DNA from: Phytoseiulus persimilis
Taxonomy: Eukaryota; Arthropoda; Arachnida; Mesostigmata; Phytoseiidae
DNA: 64,000 nucleotides
Direction: 5' to 3'
Assembly: GCA_037576195.1 (NCBI GenBank)
Contig: CM075103.1
Coordinates: 2,852,001-2,916,000 of the forward strand
A program made the translations under genes and the position numbers. Below are positions 12,767-24,958 of the stretch, one piece after another. Numbering within the stretch: position 1 is the stretch's first letter; each line of letters opens with the position of its first letter. The notes beneath the pieces are model-generated. The model ran no database searches. It saw only the letters and a program-made list of their open reading frames with translations, and had not been told where the DNA came from.

Positions 12767-13453
12767 ATGAGCTCGGATGAAAGTGGTGCCAATGGCGAGC
12801 AGAGTCGATCGCGGTGCGAAACGTTCTTGGCGCGTCTGAGGTTGCCCAGGATGACGACCAAAGTGAAACAGAGGTACAACATGACCAAGGTTTCCAAGAG
12901 CGACGACTCGCCCGACGACGAACAGAGACTGGAATGTGGACGCGTTCTGGATTACTTCAAAAAAGCTTTCGTCTATTCGTCATCATGGTGCGGTGGGACG
13001 CCCACGTTAAAACAGTGCAGCTGGTCGCAGATTTCGATCGTGCACACGTCGGGCTCGGACAGGGCGGGGGATGAGTGCTGTTCGAGCTCAACGGCCTCGA
13101 TCTCCGACTCGGGCGTGAGTTCTGGCGACGACGTCAGCGCGGAGTCATCTCCCAAACTCCAGAGCGCCTGCAACCACTTGAATGATTCGTATGAAGGCCA
13201 GGAGCACAGCAACGCCGGGCCCCCGGTCAAGCCCCCCCGACTGCTGAAAAAGCGCAAGCAAGCTCCGTGTTCGAACCTCTCCCTAGGGGTTCTGAGTCCA
13301 TCGTCTACGGTGCCCGTTGTACCAAGAGATCCGAACGACATGTTATTGATGACACCGCCAGTCATTGTCCAGGTTGGTAGCCGTCGGCCGTTCCCGACAA
13401 TCAGCGAACTGATGATAACTTCTCCTCTTCGGGTGACTGCCAGAGACCCCTGA
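12767..13453 (+). CDS. Ser-rich open exon with SH3-ligand-like motif
   Basis: Open frame of 228 codons from an ATG to TGA, in the same orientation as the unknown exon at 10141-11298. It has a basic N-terminal third, then a Ser-rich stretch with repeated SxSD and SSGDD units (casein-kinase-2-like sites), then PPVKPPRLLKKRKQ, a proline/basic motif of the SH3-ligand kind. I do not recognise a family. It could be an independent gene, or an alternative first exon of the same transcription unit as the preceding exon. In the second case a donor inside it (for example GTTGGT near 13373) would replace the stop at 13451. The codon pattern looks coding and the opposite strand is also open, so confidence is moderate. 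Confidence 0.45.
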   Translation: MSSDESGANGEQSRSRCETFLARLRLPRMTTKVKQRYNMTKVSKSDDSPDDEQRLECGRVLDYFKKAFVYSSSWCGGTPTLKQCSWSQISIVHTSGSDRAGDECCSSSTASISDSGVSSGDDVSAESSPKLQSACNHLNDSYEGQEHSNAGPPVKPPRLLKKRKQAPCSNLSLGVLSPSSTVPVVPRDPNDMLLMTPPVIVQVGSRRPFPTISELMITSPLRVTARDP

Positions 13454-16400
13454 GTTTTGCCAAAACGCAACGGATGCGGTGTGTTCGTTCTAAAATTCGC
13501 GGTTTCGGTCACGAGGGAGTAAAGCGCTTCCCGGCCGTTCCCCCTCCTCCTCCTGAATAATGACGATCATAACGACGAATTTGATGGCAACGCCGGAACG
13601 CGCTGGCTTTTCGGGCTCTTTCCGGCTTTTGTTTCGTCCTGACTATCTTCGAATCGTCCCCCATTGTTCAAAGCGAGCATTTCGCCCGGGGAGCGAATTT
13701 TAACGGAACACCGAGGTGTTCGGAGTCGATACCGTGTTCTGTGTCCAGAATTCTGCTCGAAGGAGGTTTTCGCAGGCTGGTCTCCCCGTACATCCGAGGA
13801 TGATTCGGTGAAGCGGTTCGACATTGAGGACATCGAGTCGAGAGCCATGCGGCCGAATGTTTGGCAATCTGTTGTCATGAATCCGTATTCAACGAGGCGG
13901 CGAAACTGATAGGAAGACGGTCGGTTTATGTCGGACGTCGCTGTGAGGGCTCGGCCGCCTCCCGCACGGAGCCGCTCGTTCCGGCACGTGCTCGACACGC
14001 CGAAGATTTCACTGATAGCTGTTCGCGGAGCCGGAATACCGAAGCGACATCCACGCAATTTCAATGAAAAAGGCCACAAACAAAGGTAGCGTGGTTCTCG
14101 CTGGCTGCGCACGGGCTCCGCTGCTTTCCAGCGGCGACCACCAGAAACTCCGATCAGCCAAAGGGAATCACGTCAACTCACGTCACGGGATCCTCCGTCG
14201 CCTGGCGAGCTTTCCACTCGGAGCGGACGTTCCGATGTGGAAGCTCCCCGAAGAGCCGCGTTTTTCGTTTCTGGAATCTGTTTTCCCCGGTCGATCACGG
14301 AATATCTGTTTGTCGAATGTGATGAATGGAAAACAGCTTGCGGCTTTCCGTTTTTTTTTTTCCAGACGGCGCGCCTCCGCGCTGAATGGGGGTTTCGCTT
14401 TTGTCATTCTCCACTCGGGATTCTGGGGAGAAAATTCGGTTTCAGTCCTGATTCAGCCGCTCGGCGGTGAGAGCCGCGGGAACAGAATAGAGCGATTTTC
14501 CTGTGAAATCTTCGCTCTTGACAACGAACGGCATCTCATTCGAGCGGCAGTCACCGGAACGCAGCCGAGACGCGGGTAGCCTTGTGGACCCAGTTCACAA
14601 CCTGGGATCAAGTTGACGCTGTCCCTCGCTCGCCGCGAATCCGTTCTCTTCCCAATTTGCATCAGACTTCTCTCTCGACGGTTCTCCTCGTTAGAACTTC
14701 GGAAGAGGAATCTTCACCAACGACGCCGACGGTCGGGCTGTCAGGCAACCGACGAGATCTCTTGCCTGTGGAAGCTTTCCCGATGCGGTTCCAGCGGGGA
14801 AGGCGCCCCGAAGCTTCGTTCCGGTCCGTGGATGAATGAATAATGAGATTGAAATCTGTGCGACAATTCGCAAAGTGCTGTCACTCGTCAACAGCGACCG
14901 CAAACAACTCCGACGTTCCGTTCTTCGTCGGCTGTGGCCGCTGCCGCCGCCGCCGCTGAACGAATGAGGTCTCCGCTTCGAACATTGGAAGCAATGAGCG
15001 TCTTCACCGAACTAACATCGTCGAGCGGCTGTCGTAAGCTCCGATCCCATTGCTGAAGTCGATACACACAATGAACGCTTCGAACTTTGCAATAAGTCAC
15101 GAGCCTTCAGACGAGGCAGCTCAGAGAAAAATTTCGTTGTGTCATCGTTCAGCTGAAACGCGTCCTTCGATTCTGTCAACTTCTCCAAAAATTTCCATGA
15201 GACATGAAGCGAGCCGAAGCGGGTTTTTTCTGCTGCTCCCTAGAATCGCGACTAAAGAAATGAATTTCGAATCGCGTGCACGTACAGCGAGCGTCGCGCC
15301 TGGTCAGTCCGTGAGGCTCCGCGGAGTTCGTCCGTTTTTCGTGCGAGGAAAGGGTTGTTTTCCGTTCCCGCACATCCACACATGGCTGTTTCTCTCCGGT
15401 GGCTTTTTTTGGTGATTAACCTCACGTTTCGACAACGTCCGGGACGGAGGGCTGACCAGCAGAAACGCCGGGATTCGAAACAGAAAAAATGAAGCTATTC
15501 GCACTCCTTCTGGATCGCTCGCGTCGGCTACCGCATCGCTGGGTCAACCGCTCGTGGGCACTGACCGATTGGCTGGAAACCCTTTCACGCCCAGCATTCG
15601 CTTTCATCCGATCACCGATCGGATACGCCGCCACGGGAACCCACGAGCCCCTGAGTCCCAGTCCAGGGTCCGAGTTCTGGGCATTCATCGTTATCCGAGT
15701 ACTGGAGGGTCTTTTCGTCGAAATCTCATCTGGGGTCAGCGTGGGCCGGGAACAACGCAGTTATCGTGATGCCGAGCTCGAGAGATGATTGAATCGTGTC
15801 TCTTTATCCGAACTCGCAAGATTGGATGCGTCGAATTTTCGAGCCGGAACGAGTGAGTACCAAGGAACGCCCTCTAGGCCTGGACCGCTGGTCTCGGCCG
15901 TTCGACTCAAGTTTCGCTTTGGATTCCCAGCGCTCATCGGACGACGGTCTCACTTTCCTGGCGAAGTTTGCGGCGTGGCTCGAGACTACTTCATCGCCCA
16001 GGTCATCTTCGCGACCACAGGTTACTGAAACTTCGAGATGTTGCAAGCTCTTCCATGATTCCGCGGGCTCTTTCCAGCGGGGTGGCTGCGTGGTCAGACC
16101 AAGCGCTGCGGCCTAGGGTCAGTGTCGACATTGTTTCAGAACATTAGCCTGTCCGTCGCACATGCCAATGTCGATTCAATGCGTACGCCGACGCCACAGC
16201 GCGGGTTGAGTGAAATCCGTTGTTCAAGCCGGGACCGTCCAACTCGCTCGTAACGCGCTTCGCGGCCCGTTGTGCAACCGGAGAATGAGGCAGAACCGCA
16301 CTGATTTCGCTTCGATTCCTCTCCGTCGGCTGTGGCGGAACTCGGAGCCGAATTCGACCTCTCGGCCGCCGCGAAGACGAAGAAATCATGATCAGCCTTG

Positions 16401-18517
16401 TTGCGCTGACCAACTTGTTCGGTGGTGGACTTTTCCTCCGAGACAACCTTCCAGCTTTCAGCTGATTCATCTGCGGTCACTGTTCATTGGAACTGGGTTA
16501 AACTTGAGGCTTGAGCGAGTTTTGAGATAAATTCGGCTTTGCTCGCCGGCTAGATAAACGAGCGCTCGGAATCACGGAACGTCAGCTCAGGTGAGCGTTG
16601 CGTCGCCGCGGGGCATACTTGAGTGCTGATACCGCGGCTCAGAAACACCCACGAGCGATTTTCTTCCCCAGTTGAAGAAGATGCGGATTTGTTCTTGCTG
16701 GAGCTGTTGGCGTTGCGGGTTTCCTCCGGGAGATCAGATCCACAATTCTGCGATGACCCAAACCGAGCACTCGAATTCCGGAGTCGTCTATTCTCAATTG
16801 GGTTAGGTCGGTTCGATCCGTCGGTGGATTCTGTGACGAATCTCATGGAGAGGCACGATTCCAACCGTTCTCAGACTCCACACCTGAAAAGCAGAAACGC
16901 AACAGGAGTTCCGATCCCTTCCCGATCAGCGCGCCGAAGACAAGTGACTAAGATTGCTTGAGCGGGGAACGTTTCGTATCTGTTGACTTGGATGCGGCGT
17001 GTCTCAATGTCGGTTCGTCATTTTGCAGCAGAATCATCGGGCCGGAACGGCTGAATGAGTTCGCGTTCACGCTTGATTTCGCAAAACAAATTCCAACTAT
17101 CCTTCGGGGAAGAAAAAAATCGACTAAATTTTCGAGTAATCAAACGTTGATATGCACCACCGGTGGACTTCGTCCCGGCCCTTGTGGACGCGATCACACT
17201 TCCATCGAAACAGATGGAAATGTCAACATCGACAGCATCTACAAGGCGGGCTGGATAGTTCACCAACACCGTCGGGTTTTCGTCTAGCACGAAGCCGGGA
17301 ACAACGGAGCGGATTACGAAGCTGCCGCGCGGAAACTTGTTGCCGTCACTGTGCGAGAATATTGGATATCGCGGACAAATTGAGATATTTGTCGCTCGCT
17401 CCCGTCTAGAATGGAACTTTCGAAGTGCTGTCAATCTGAGTCTTTCCGCAGCAACCGGCGTAGTGACAAGACGGCGTCGCGATGGCTTCCTTCAGTGAAT
17501 ACTGTTTTCGCTTTGGAGCGATTGTCATCTCGTCTATCGCCTGCGAAAGAACTACTTTCGTTTGTCAGTTCACTTCGAGCCGCTTTCCTGCGTTCCATGT
17601 TAAGAGCTGCCGCCAGCCAGGCTGACATCTTATTCGGTGACATCTTGTGCGGAACTTTTCCTCGGAAGGAAGTAACTTGCGTTCTCGTCTCTGTCCGGGA
17701 GAGGAGGTCACAGGCAATTGAACTCCCAGTCGGTTCTCGGCTTGCGTCTAAAAGAATCATATACTTGGGTATGAGCCCGGTGGGACTTTCTGCTGATCTC
17801 AATCCCATCTCTTGAACCCCATCGAGCAGCACATCCGTGTTTCGGAACAATTTCGGGATCAATTGACTGACGAATCATGGGATCCTGCAACGGTCGTTTT
17901 CCACCGGCCCTCTGTTAACCGGGTCGTCTCCCGAATACGGGAAAACTATCATGGGCTGACGAGTGGTCTCCCTCCAAAATTTCAATGAAGCAGAAGTTTC
18001 GACTCAACAGACGGCGAAACGCCTGCGAACCTTTCCCGAGACATTGAGTTGTGTTGCTGTATTTCGCTGAATCGAGTTCCCAATCAGGTGACTCGGATCC
18101 CCGAACGGAACTAAGATCGATTCCCATTTCAGCCGCCATCATCGAGTGAAAGTCTTCCGATTCATTCGCATTCTCCAATCATCTCACACACAATGAGTTT
18201 GCTTTCTCACGGTCCGAGGTGAGTCGATAAGTAAGAAGAGTCTGCGTAGTTCCATCCAGAGCATTCCCTTCGCAAGCTGCGAGGTCATACAGCTGCCAAT
18301 TCCGCTCGCTCTGCGCTTTAATGGGAAAAGCAATCAGCTAACGCCGAAGCTTCTGGAAGCTTTTCCAAATGAACGAATGGACTAGATTCGAGACAGATAT
18401 CTCGTTGCGGCAAACCAAAGTTGCGGTCAGAAGCTCATCGCTTAACAATCGTCGTTCACTCAGCTATCTGTGATTCGAATAAACAACGTGAGTCGGGTTA
18501 TTTTCATGATGACGCAG
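13454..18517. other. Long region with only unassigned open frames
   Basis: No recognised family on either strand. Minus-strand frames at 13567-14112 (181 codons), 16136-16480, 17018-17434, 17431-17862 and 17915-18178 have protein-like composition, and the last four form a cluster that could be exons of a minus-strand gene. I could not connect them through consistent splice sites. No FERM-like sequence, expected upstream of a PTPN4-type gene, was seen on the plus strand. Confidence 0.4.
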
Positions 18518-20438
18518 AGGTCTCGGTTTGGAAATCTCCGGTGGGATCGATTCCAAAACTCCGGTGGTCATCGACCGTGTCGACGACGAATCTCCGCTCA
18601 AGGGTAAAGTTTTCAAAGGAGATTACCTCTGGATTATCAACGGAGAGCATGTGCAGGGTCTCAGGAACGCGCAGGTAAATATTGACATCTGTCCGATATT
18701 TCGTCCGATCATTGCTTCTCGATCGTGGTTTCCCAAAGTTAAGCCCTCGAACGTCGATTATCAGCTGTCCAGAATGGGAAACGGTTTACGGTTGGCTCTG
18801 ATTGCCTTTCAACTGTGGATGCTATTCCAGATAATGCAGCTGCTCGTTGGTAACAGCCGCCAAGGCGCACCTGAAGAAGAGGAGGTCACCGTGAGCGTTC
18901 TTCCTGGTGAGTCATCGCGCCAGATAATTCGGACTCTCGAGACATTCGAGCACGCCGATGAAATATTCCCTCGGGGTCAACTCGCATCGCCAATGAACAG
19001 ATGATCGGGGAGCAGCTCCTTGCCATGCGCTTCGCTCCGTCCGATCGGAGCTGCTAGCTCCTGGAACGACCCGTCTCTTCGGATCCGATCGATATCATTC
19101 ACCGGCCCGTCCGATGTTACAGATTGCTCGCGTCCTTTGGAGGCTTCGATAGCAGAAATAGAAGCCGCCGTCCAGTCTCGAAGTCTGGCCGCTCTCTACA
19201 ATGCCGTGCCGCGATACGACACGCGGCAAACCCATCTGGCATCCAAAGTTCCAACGAACCACGAGAAGAATAGATACTCTGACATTGTAGCATGTGAGCG
19301 ATACGAGTTTTCTAAATCAACTCATTCGATGAACTCTTTCGGCATGCGATGGATGATGGCCAGCCTCCCAGAATGCTTACCTGGATACCTAACCGGAGGC
19401 TTATTTGTGTTTTTGTAGACGATTCTACGCGGGTTCTGCTGACACCGAACGAATTTAACGGGCAGAGTGACTATATCAACGCAAATCATGTAAACGTAGG
19501 TGGATGAGGCCTCTTGGGGAAGTCAACGCTGCTGCAGGATTCCGGTTCTGTCGCACCTGACCTTCGTCGTTCGCTTCCAGATGACTTTGACCGGTTCAAA
19601 CACCGTGTATCGATACATCGCGACACAAGGACCGAAATCATCAACCGTGAGCGATTTTTGGCAGATGGTCCTCGAACAAGGTAGCCGCCTAGTCGTGATG
19701 TTGACAACTCTCCACGAAGGCAACATGGCAAAATGCTTCAAGTACTGGCCCGATGAAGGGGCGAAAATCAAGGACGTTCTCGGCGCCTGGACCATCCGGC
19801 AACTAGCCGTTGGAGGGGAAGGGGCCTGGATACACAGACGATTCGAACTGAAGAACGAAAAGACCGGCGAGGAGCGCCACGTGACGCATCTCCAGTACGT
19901 CAAATGGCCTGACCACGGAGTGCCCCACCACTCCCAAGATTTCGTCGACTTCGTGCACCTTGTCCGAGAATTCAGAGCCGAAGCACCGGTAAGCCAGAAC
20001 TGGAAGTCACTGAGCCGGATTTTGAACCGGCCCTCTCGAAGACCTTTGAACTTTTGGTAAGACACTACCACCGTTTTCTAGCTCGCGCCGATCATCGTCC
20101 ACTGCAGCGCGGGCGTGGGCCGAACCGGGGTTTTCATCATGATGGAGACGGCCATGGGTCTCATCGAGGCGGGCCACGCGGTTCGACCACAGCAGTTGCT
20201 CCAACTCATGCGAGAGCAAAGACCGTCTTTAGTTCAGACGGAGGTATGGCATGAGATAAATGAATTTATGGTTGAATAATGCTTGAACCCGCGGTCTCTG
20301 GATATGACACCGGTATTCTGGAATTCGCATCAACTCCAACTGCTGTTTAATTTTCAATCGTCGCAGGCCCAATTCAGCTTTGTGGTCAAGGCAATCCTCC
20401 GAGTTTTCATCGAGGGAACCGTGCAACCCTGTTCGTGA
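18518..20438 (+). CDS. PDZ plus tyrosine-phosphatase, PTPN3/PTPN4-like (5' end missing)
   Basis: Non-receptor protein tyrosine phosphatase. Exons: 18518-18674, 18840-18906, 19123-19293, 19419-19489, 19581-19988, 20082-20243 and 20367-20438, in phase throughout (368 residues visible). The first two exons encode a PDZ domain, from GLEISGG to EEVTVSVLP. Then comes a helix region with the PTP motif KNRYSD, the substrate loop DYINAN, ATQGP, DFWQM, the WPD loop (WPDHGVP), the P-loop HCSAGVGRTG with the catalytic Cys and Arg, and the Q-loop. Order and sequence match the C-terminal half of PTPN4/PTPN3 (fly Ptpmeg). In that family a FERM domain precedes the PDZ, and none was found in the 5 kb upstream. 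The first exon shown starts with a split codon, so at least one upstream exon is missing from this model. The stop at 20436 overlaps a GTGAGT, so a further small exon is possible. Confidence 0.85.
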
Positions 20439-22545
20439 GTCTAGTCTCCTTCTCGAAGTGTATAATGGATTCGTCGTTTCGAAAAATCCTCCGGCACACA
20501 GCTCAGTGCAAATGTCATTATAGAGCAGAACGCCAAGAATGAAAGTTCGGAATATAAATACATATGAATGCTGCTAGGATTTGTTGTAAATAAAATCTTA
20601 ATGGTTCCTTGGGAAGTCCTCGTGTTCTCTCAACGCGGTCGAGCAAGCTGTGACCATTTCTGAGTGGTGAATGCAAATTTTCTGCTCGCAAGATTCCGTC
20701 AAAGAAAAGAGAAATACTACGGAGAGAACTCAGCAACTCACTTCACCCGCGATCCGATCCTGCATTGGCTCTTGGAAGTGGGTTCAGAGACTCCATTCCT
20801 GACCGCGGAGCTACCGCCCAAGGCGCATGCAACCAGTGAAGATGTATTCCAATCCGATCATCGGCGGGACATCTGTGTTGAAGGATCGGACACGATGTAG
20901 GTTATGAGAATCGACTTTCCAGAAACCTGCCGTTCTCTCCACTCGAGGATGTGGGAAACCCGTTCACCGATGCACGGAAAACTTATCTGGGGTAGAATTT
21001 CCAAAATTTCCTCGAAAACGACGCGGTTCAGAGAAAAAAGTGCCATGTTTGCTTCAGTACCTCTGTATCTCGAGACACGCATTCTAGGCATCGCCCGGAC
21101 TCGGCAGACGCAGGCCCTGCTGGGAAGCGCAAGTCATGAATCTTCATCGTTGATGCTCTCAGAGAGTGACGCCCCCAGCCACTTTCGGAGCAGACGCAAG
21201 GCTGCGATGATCTAGCGGCTAGAACTTCAATGGTCTGTTTTCGGTCGCTGGAAATCTAAGCGTACATGCTCAAGCTCAAGTTCCAACTATTGACATTTGG
21301 ACTTGTCCAGGAGTCGCGGAACTTTACATCCCTGCTCCCTGAAATATCCCCCGAGTCTCCGAAGACAGCCTATGATTTGGAGGATCGATCACCTTCCGAT
21401 CGGAGAGGAGCCTTCGTTCGACAAGGAAGCTCCGCACACTGTTAAGCGCGGTTCACACTGGATCTCGTTCTTGCCCACCTGTCGAACCGAGACTGGGAAA
21501 GTAACCAGAAACCATATCCCACCGGCCTTCGTGAATGATTACGATATTCCAGTCAGGACTGAGGTCATGATATTGTCGTGGAAGCTGTTCATGGTGATAC
21601 ATCTCCGATCGCGACAGGGAAGCACCTCGCAATTGTTGGTAGCGACGGCCATTTAGTCAGGACTTATTTTTTTGGTCCTGAGCGCAATATATGTGTGTTC
21701 TGAAGATCACAGGGCTCACCACCGACCGAGTGCAGGGTGGCGCCCGCCATTGAATCGCTGATTGGGATCAGCACTGCTCGCCTGATTGTTCGGTGCTGGT
21801 GCCTGAGTGTCGGACTATGTGACATAGTCTATGTCTCATCTGCTCAACTGTCGCCAGCTTTTCAATCGCTCTCTGATAATGGAGTGGTTGCAGTGAGTGG
21901 CTCGGTGGCAGGACAGCATGCAGTGCTTCCGTCAGCCGCTCTTGCCGAGCTACACGAACGAGTTTTCTCGGCCAGTCAACAGACTGGCAATTCGACCGAG
22001 ATCTAGGAAACATCCTGAAAGAACGTCTGCGACCGAAGAGCTCCTCTGTCTTGCTCTTTTTGGAGAATCTCCCGTATTCCATCCTGCTCACCGGCATAAC
22101 TGTTGTTGGATCGCGAAACGGCAAACTTCACACCCTTCGATTCCAGAGCAGCCTCCCGAAGGGATTAAAAACTGGAAGTACGACTTCCCGTTCCTCTAAA
22201 TTTATGCACGGCAGACTTTGAGCAACCCATGTGGGAAGCCCGCTCTTCGAGCACTGTTTCCAATTATCGAAGATCCATCATGTTTCTTTTCGAGTCACTA
22301 GCTTCATGCGTTGAGCATTCGGGCGGGATCGCTTCACTGCTCGATATCTGACGCAGGGGGGAACGGGTGTCTGTGAAGCTTTCTTCTTCTCTTGGAATTC
22401 ACTTGTCAGCACGGTGCACCCTTTCCTGAACCGGGATGAACATTTCAGATAGTAGGGAAAAGTTCTCAGTTTGTCGCAGCCTATAGACACCAAACGAGAG
22501 CTGACGCTGTATTCGAGGAGCGTATTGTATTTTACAAGGGTCATC
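20439..22545. other. Spacer between the phosphatase and NOB1 genes
   Basis: Convergent interval of about 2.1 kb. It holds only short open frames (for example minus 20858-21091 and plus 21297-21656) without recognisable motifs. It presumably contains the 3' ends of both flanking genes, but no canonical AATAAA stands out. Confidence 0.45.
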
Positions 22546-24958
22546 TCATATCCTATTTTTCTTCTTTTTGTTGCCCGTTTTGACTCGATTCATGTAAGGG
22601 TCTCTGTCGAGCCCTGGTCTGACACCTCCGATGTGGCGAACACCCAACATAGCGGCTCTGCTTTGAACGTCATTCGCCGAGAAAGGGCTGTCTTGAGCCG
22701 CGTAATCGGGATCGAGAGCATTCATTTTCTTCAGAGCTTTCTTGGGAAGCTTATTCTGGGGTCGAGGCTGATATTCATTCAGAATGGGATTGTTTGAATG
22801 CTTTCCGCCTTTGAATAACGGTATACTGTAGCGGAGACCTCTCTGATTAATGGGTTTCTTGAAGTTGATGAACATTTGCATCTCTCCGTTCTCGTCAATC
22901 TCGACGGCCACTTTCTTGAGGGTTCCTTTGTGTCCGCAAGACTTGCAGAAGATTCTCGTCATTTCAGATGTCCGCTGGTAGCAGGCGAAACAACGCAAAA
23001 TGTAAGTTCGTGCGCGACGGATGCACATGCCATCCATAGAAAGACATTTGAGTCCCATCTGTATGAGCACGTTTTGCATTGAGAAATCAGACGTGATGCA
23101 CGCGACCAAGGGCATGTCTTCGTTCCGAGCACCGATTCCTCCGAAACCCATCGTCCGTTTCACCTGGAATGTCGAGGAATGTTCTCTCAATGGAACGGAC
23201 CCTGTTGACGATTCGAATTATGGAGCTTTGACTGGGGTGCTGGCGTACGTCTTGAATGTTGTCGGCAGTTATCCATCCTTCGTCCTCATCTTCCTCTCCA
23301 TCGTCGTCACTGGCAGCTCCCGAGTCAGAGCTGTTTTCCTCATCTTCATCACAATTCCCGATTTCGACATTCTCGATTCTCTTCAGAAGTCGGTCCTCTT
23401 CGACGGTTCTCGTGGCTTCTTGGGCTTCGGACTCGTGTCCTGTCTCTCCTGGAAGCATGAAGATAAGATCGCAGCGGGATCGCTCCGTAAACACCCAATT
23501 CATCTCGGACGCTCTACACTCATACACAGAGGATTTTGTCTGAACGATAATCACAATCACAGTGATGAGCTCTGTGTGTTATGGAGGGAAGGAAGGATCG
23601 CGATGGATTTGGACTCCGGAATTCTTGAACTGATTCGTAGCGGGAATGAGTTCTCGGGCGCTGGAGTTTTCAGGATTGACCTCGCCCTCGAAGTCTTGAC
23701 TCGAGTATCGAAACTGAGTCCCAACTCTCCCGCGGTTGTGATACGCCCAGGAACCAGCGAATGAAATTCTCTCAGGACGTCCGTAATAGGTTTGAGGGAG
23801 ATGGCCGCTTTGAGGAAGGAACAACGCTGCTTGAATCCCTTGAGGGAATATTTTCCACGGATTCTACTCCGAATACATTTTGAACTTTGAATGCCTCCCG
23901 ATTCGTTAAGCCGTGCGGGAAACTTCCTTATGACTAAGGCCAGAGACTTTATGCACCAACCAGTTTGGGCTTATCCCATGAACATGCAATGACTGTGAGA
24001 AAAGTACTGAGGTCACGCATGGGAGTGTTCTCTCCCAAAATGTGTCTCCTTCGGGCATGTCACACATAATCCTAAACCGGCCCAGTATGGTAATGGGATT
24101 AGCTCAAACCGGTTAATGCACAAAGCCTCTGACCCTACTCATGACTAGAGCTCTATGTTTTCTTGAAGAAGAATCCTCTTAAGTTCACTGGGTACAAGGC
24201 GGGGGAGGGGACTCCCCATTCTGGAAGACCGCGGTTACAGCTCCGACGCCTTACCTGAAGGTTCATCCACTCTGCTACCGCCAGTCACAATGGGAACGTG
24301 AACTCCGCCAATAAGAGTGAGCTGGCCACTCCTCTGAGGATTGATCAAGGGAGCGTTCTGTTTGGGAGCTGTATGGAGGTGCTCGACAGTGCCATGAGCT
24401 TCCTTCTCTAGGAAGTGAGTCAAACCAAGGATCGAGAGATCGGTTGCTGACAGCGACGGATAGTCCCCAGTTTTTTTCGAAAACTCCGTTACAGCCTGGG
24501 AATATATTGATTTTTTAAGACCCATGCTCTAAATCAGCTGTGAAATTTCATCATTGACAGAAGGGAACCCCATGAATTCGGCTAATAAGTTCACACTAGA
24601 GACGATCGGAGGATGGGCGCAACCTACATGAACGCTCTCTGTAGTCGGTGTTCGATCTACTCGAAGCTTATAAGGGAGGACCTGGAGCCGTTGACGAGTC
24701 GCAGTGTCTCTTATTTCCTCAACAACGTCTGGGAGAGTGTAGATGTTCTCGCCGATTTCCTGCAGGAAAGAAATAATACGGGCGGATCAGACCAGGAGCC
24801 CAAATATATCGGCTGATGAATGTTGTCAAAAGTCCTCGCGTATTCGCATAACCCTGGAGGGTAATGAAACGTTCACTTACAAGGAGGTCGACGTTTCGAA
24901 TAAAAGCGTTCGCATCCACGATCAAATGCTTCACTTTACTCCGACGTTCCGAGGCCAT
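22546..24958 (-). CDS. NOB1: NOB1, 18S rRNA-processing endonuclease (six exons)
   Basis: PIN-domain nuclease that makes the final 3' cut of 18S rRNA in the pre-40S ribosome. Exons in transcript order: 24881-24958, 24628-24759, 24255-24495, 23681-23838, 23249-23539 and 22546-23163. Phases close exactly, for about 505 residues (human about 412). The N-terminus has the PIN motif VDANAFIRN, then ENIYTLPDVVEEIRD, and TEFSKKTGDYPSLSATD with its catalytic acidic residues. A long acidic linker (DEDEENSSDSGAASDDDGEE) leads to the family motif WIT..NI. The C-terminal zinc ribbon has CFACYQ and CKSCGHK, followed by LRYSIPLFKGGKH and a Lys-rich tail. The donor of exon 4 (GTCAAT) is the weakest border. 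A foldback repeat lies in the third intron. It is divergent from SRP9. Confidence 0.95.
23930..24142. repeat. Foldback (inverted-repeat) element in a NOB1 intron
   Basis: Two 50-base arms, 23930-23979 and 24093-24142, are reverse complements of each other at 40 of 50 positions, with about 113 bases between them. Both arms carry an AACCxGTTTGxGCT core. This resembles a short non-autonomous foldback/MITE-type element or a transcribed hairpin. No coding capacity. It lies wholly inside the third NOB1 intron. Confidence 0.75.

Noticed and set aside
16800-16830. GGTTCGATCC string resembling the B box of a tRNA gene
   Set aside because: No A box or cloverleaf-compatible stems could be formed upstream and downstream.
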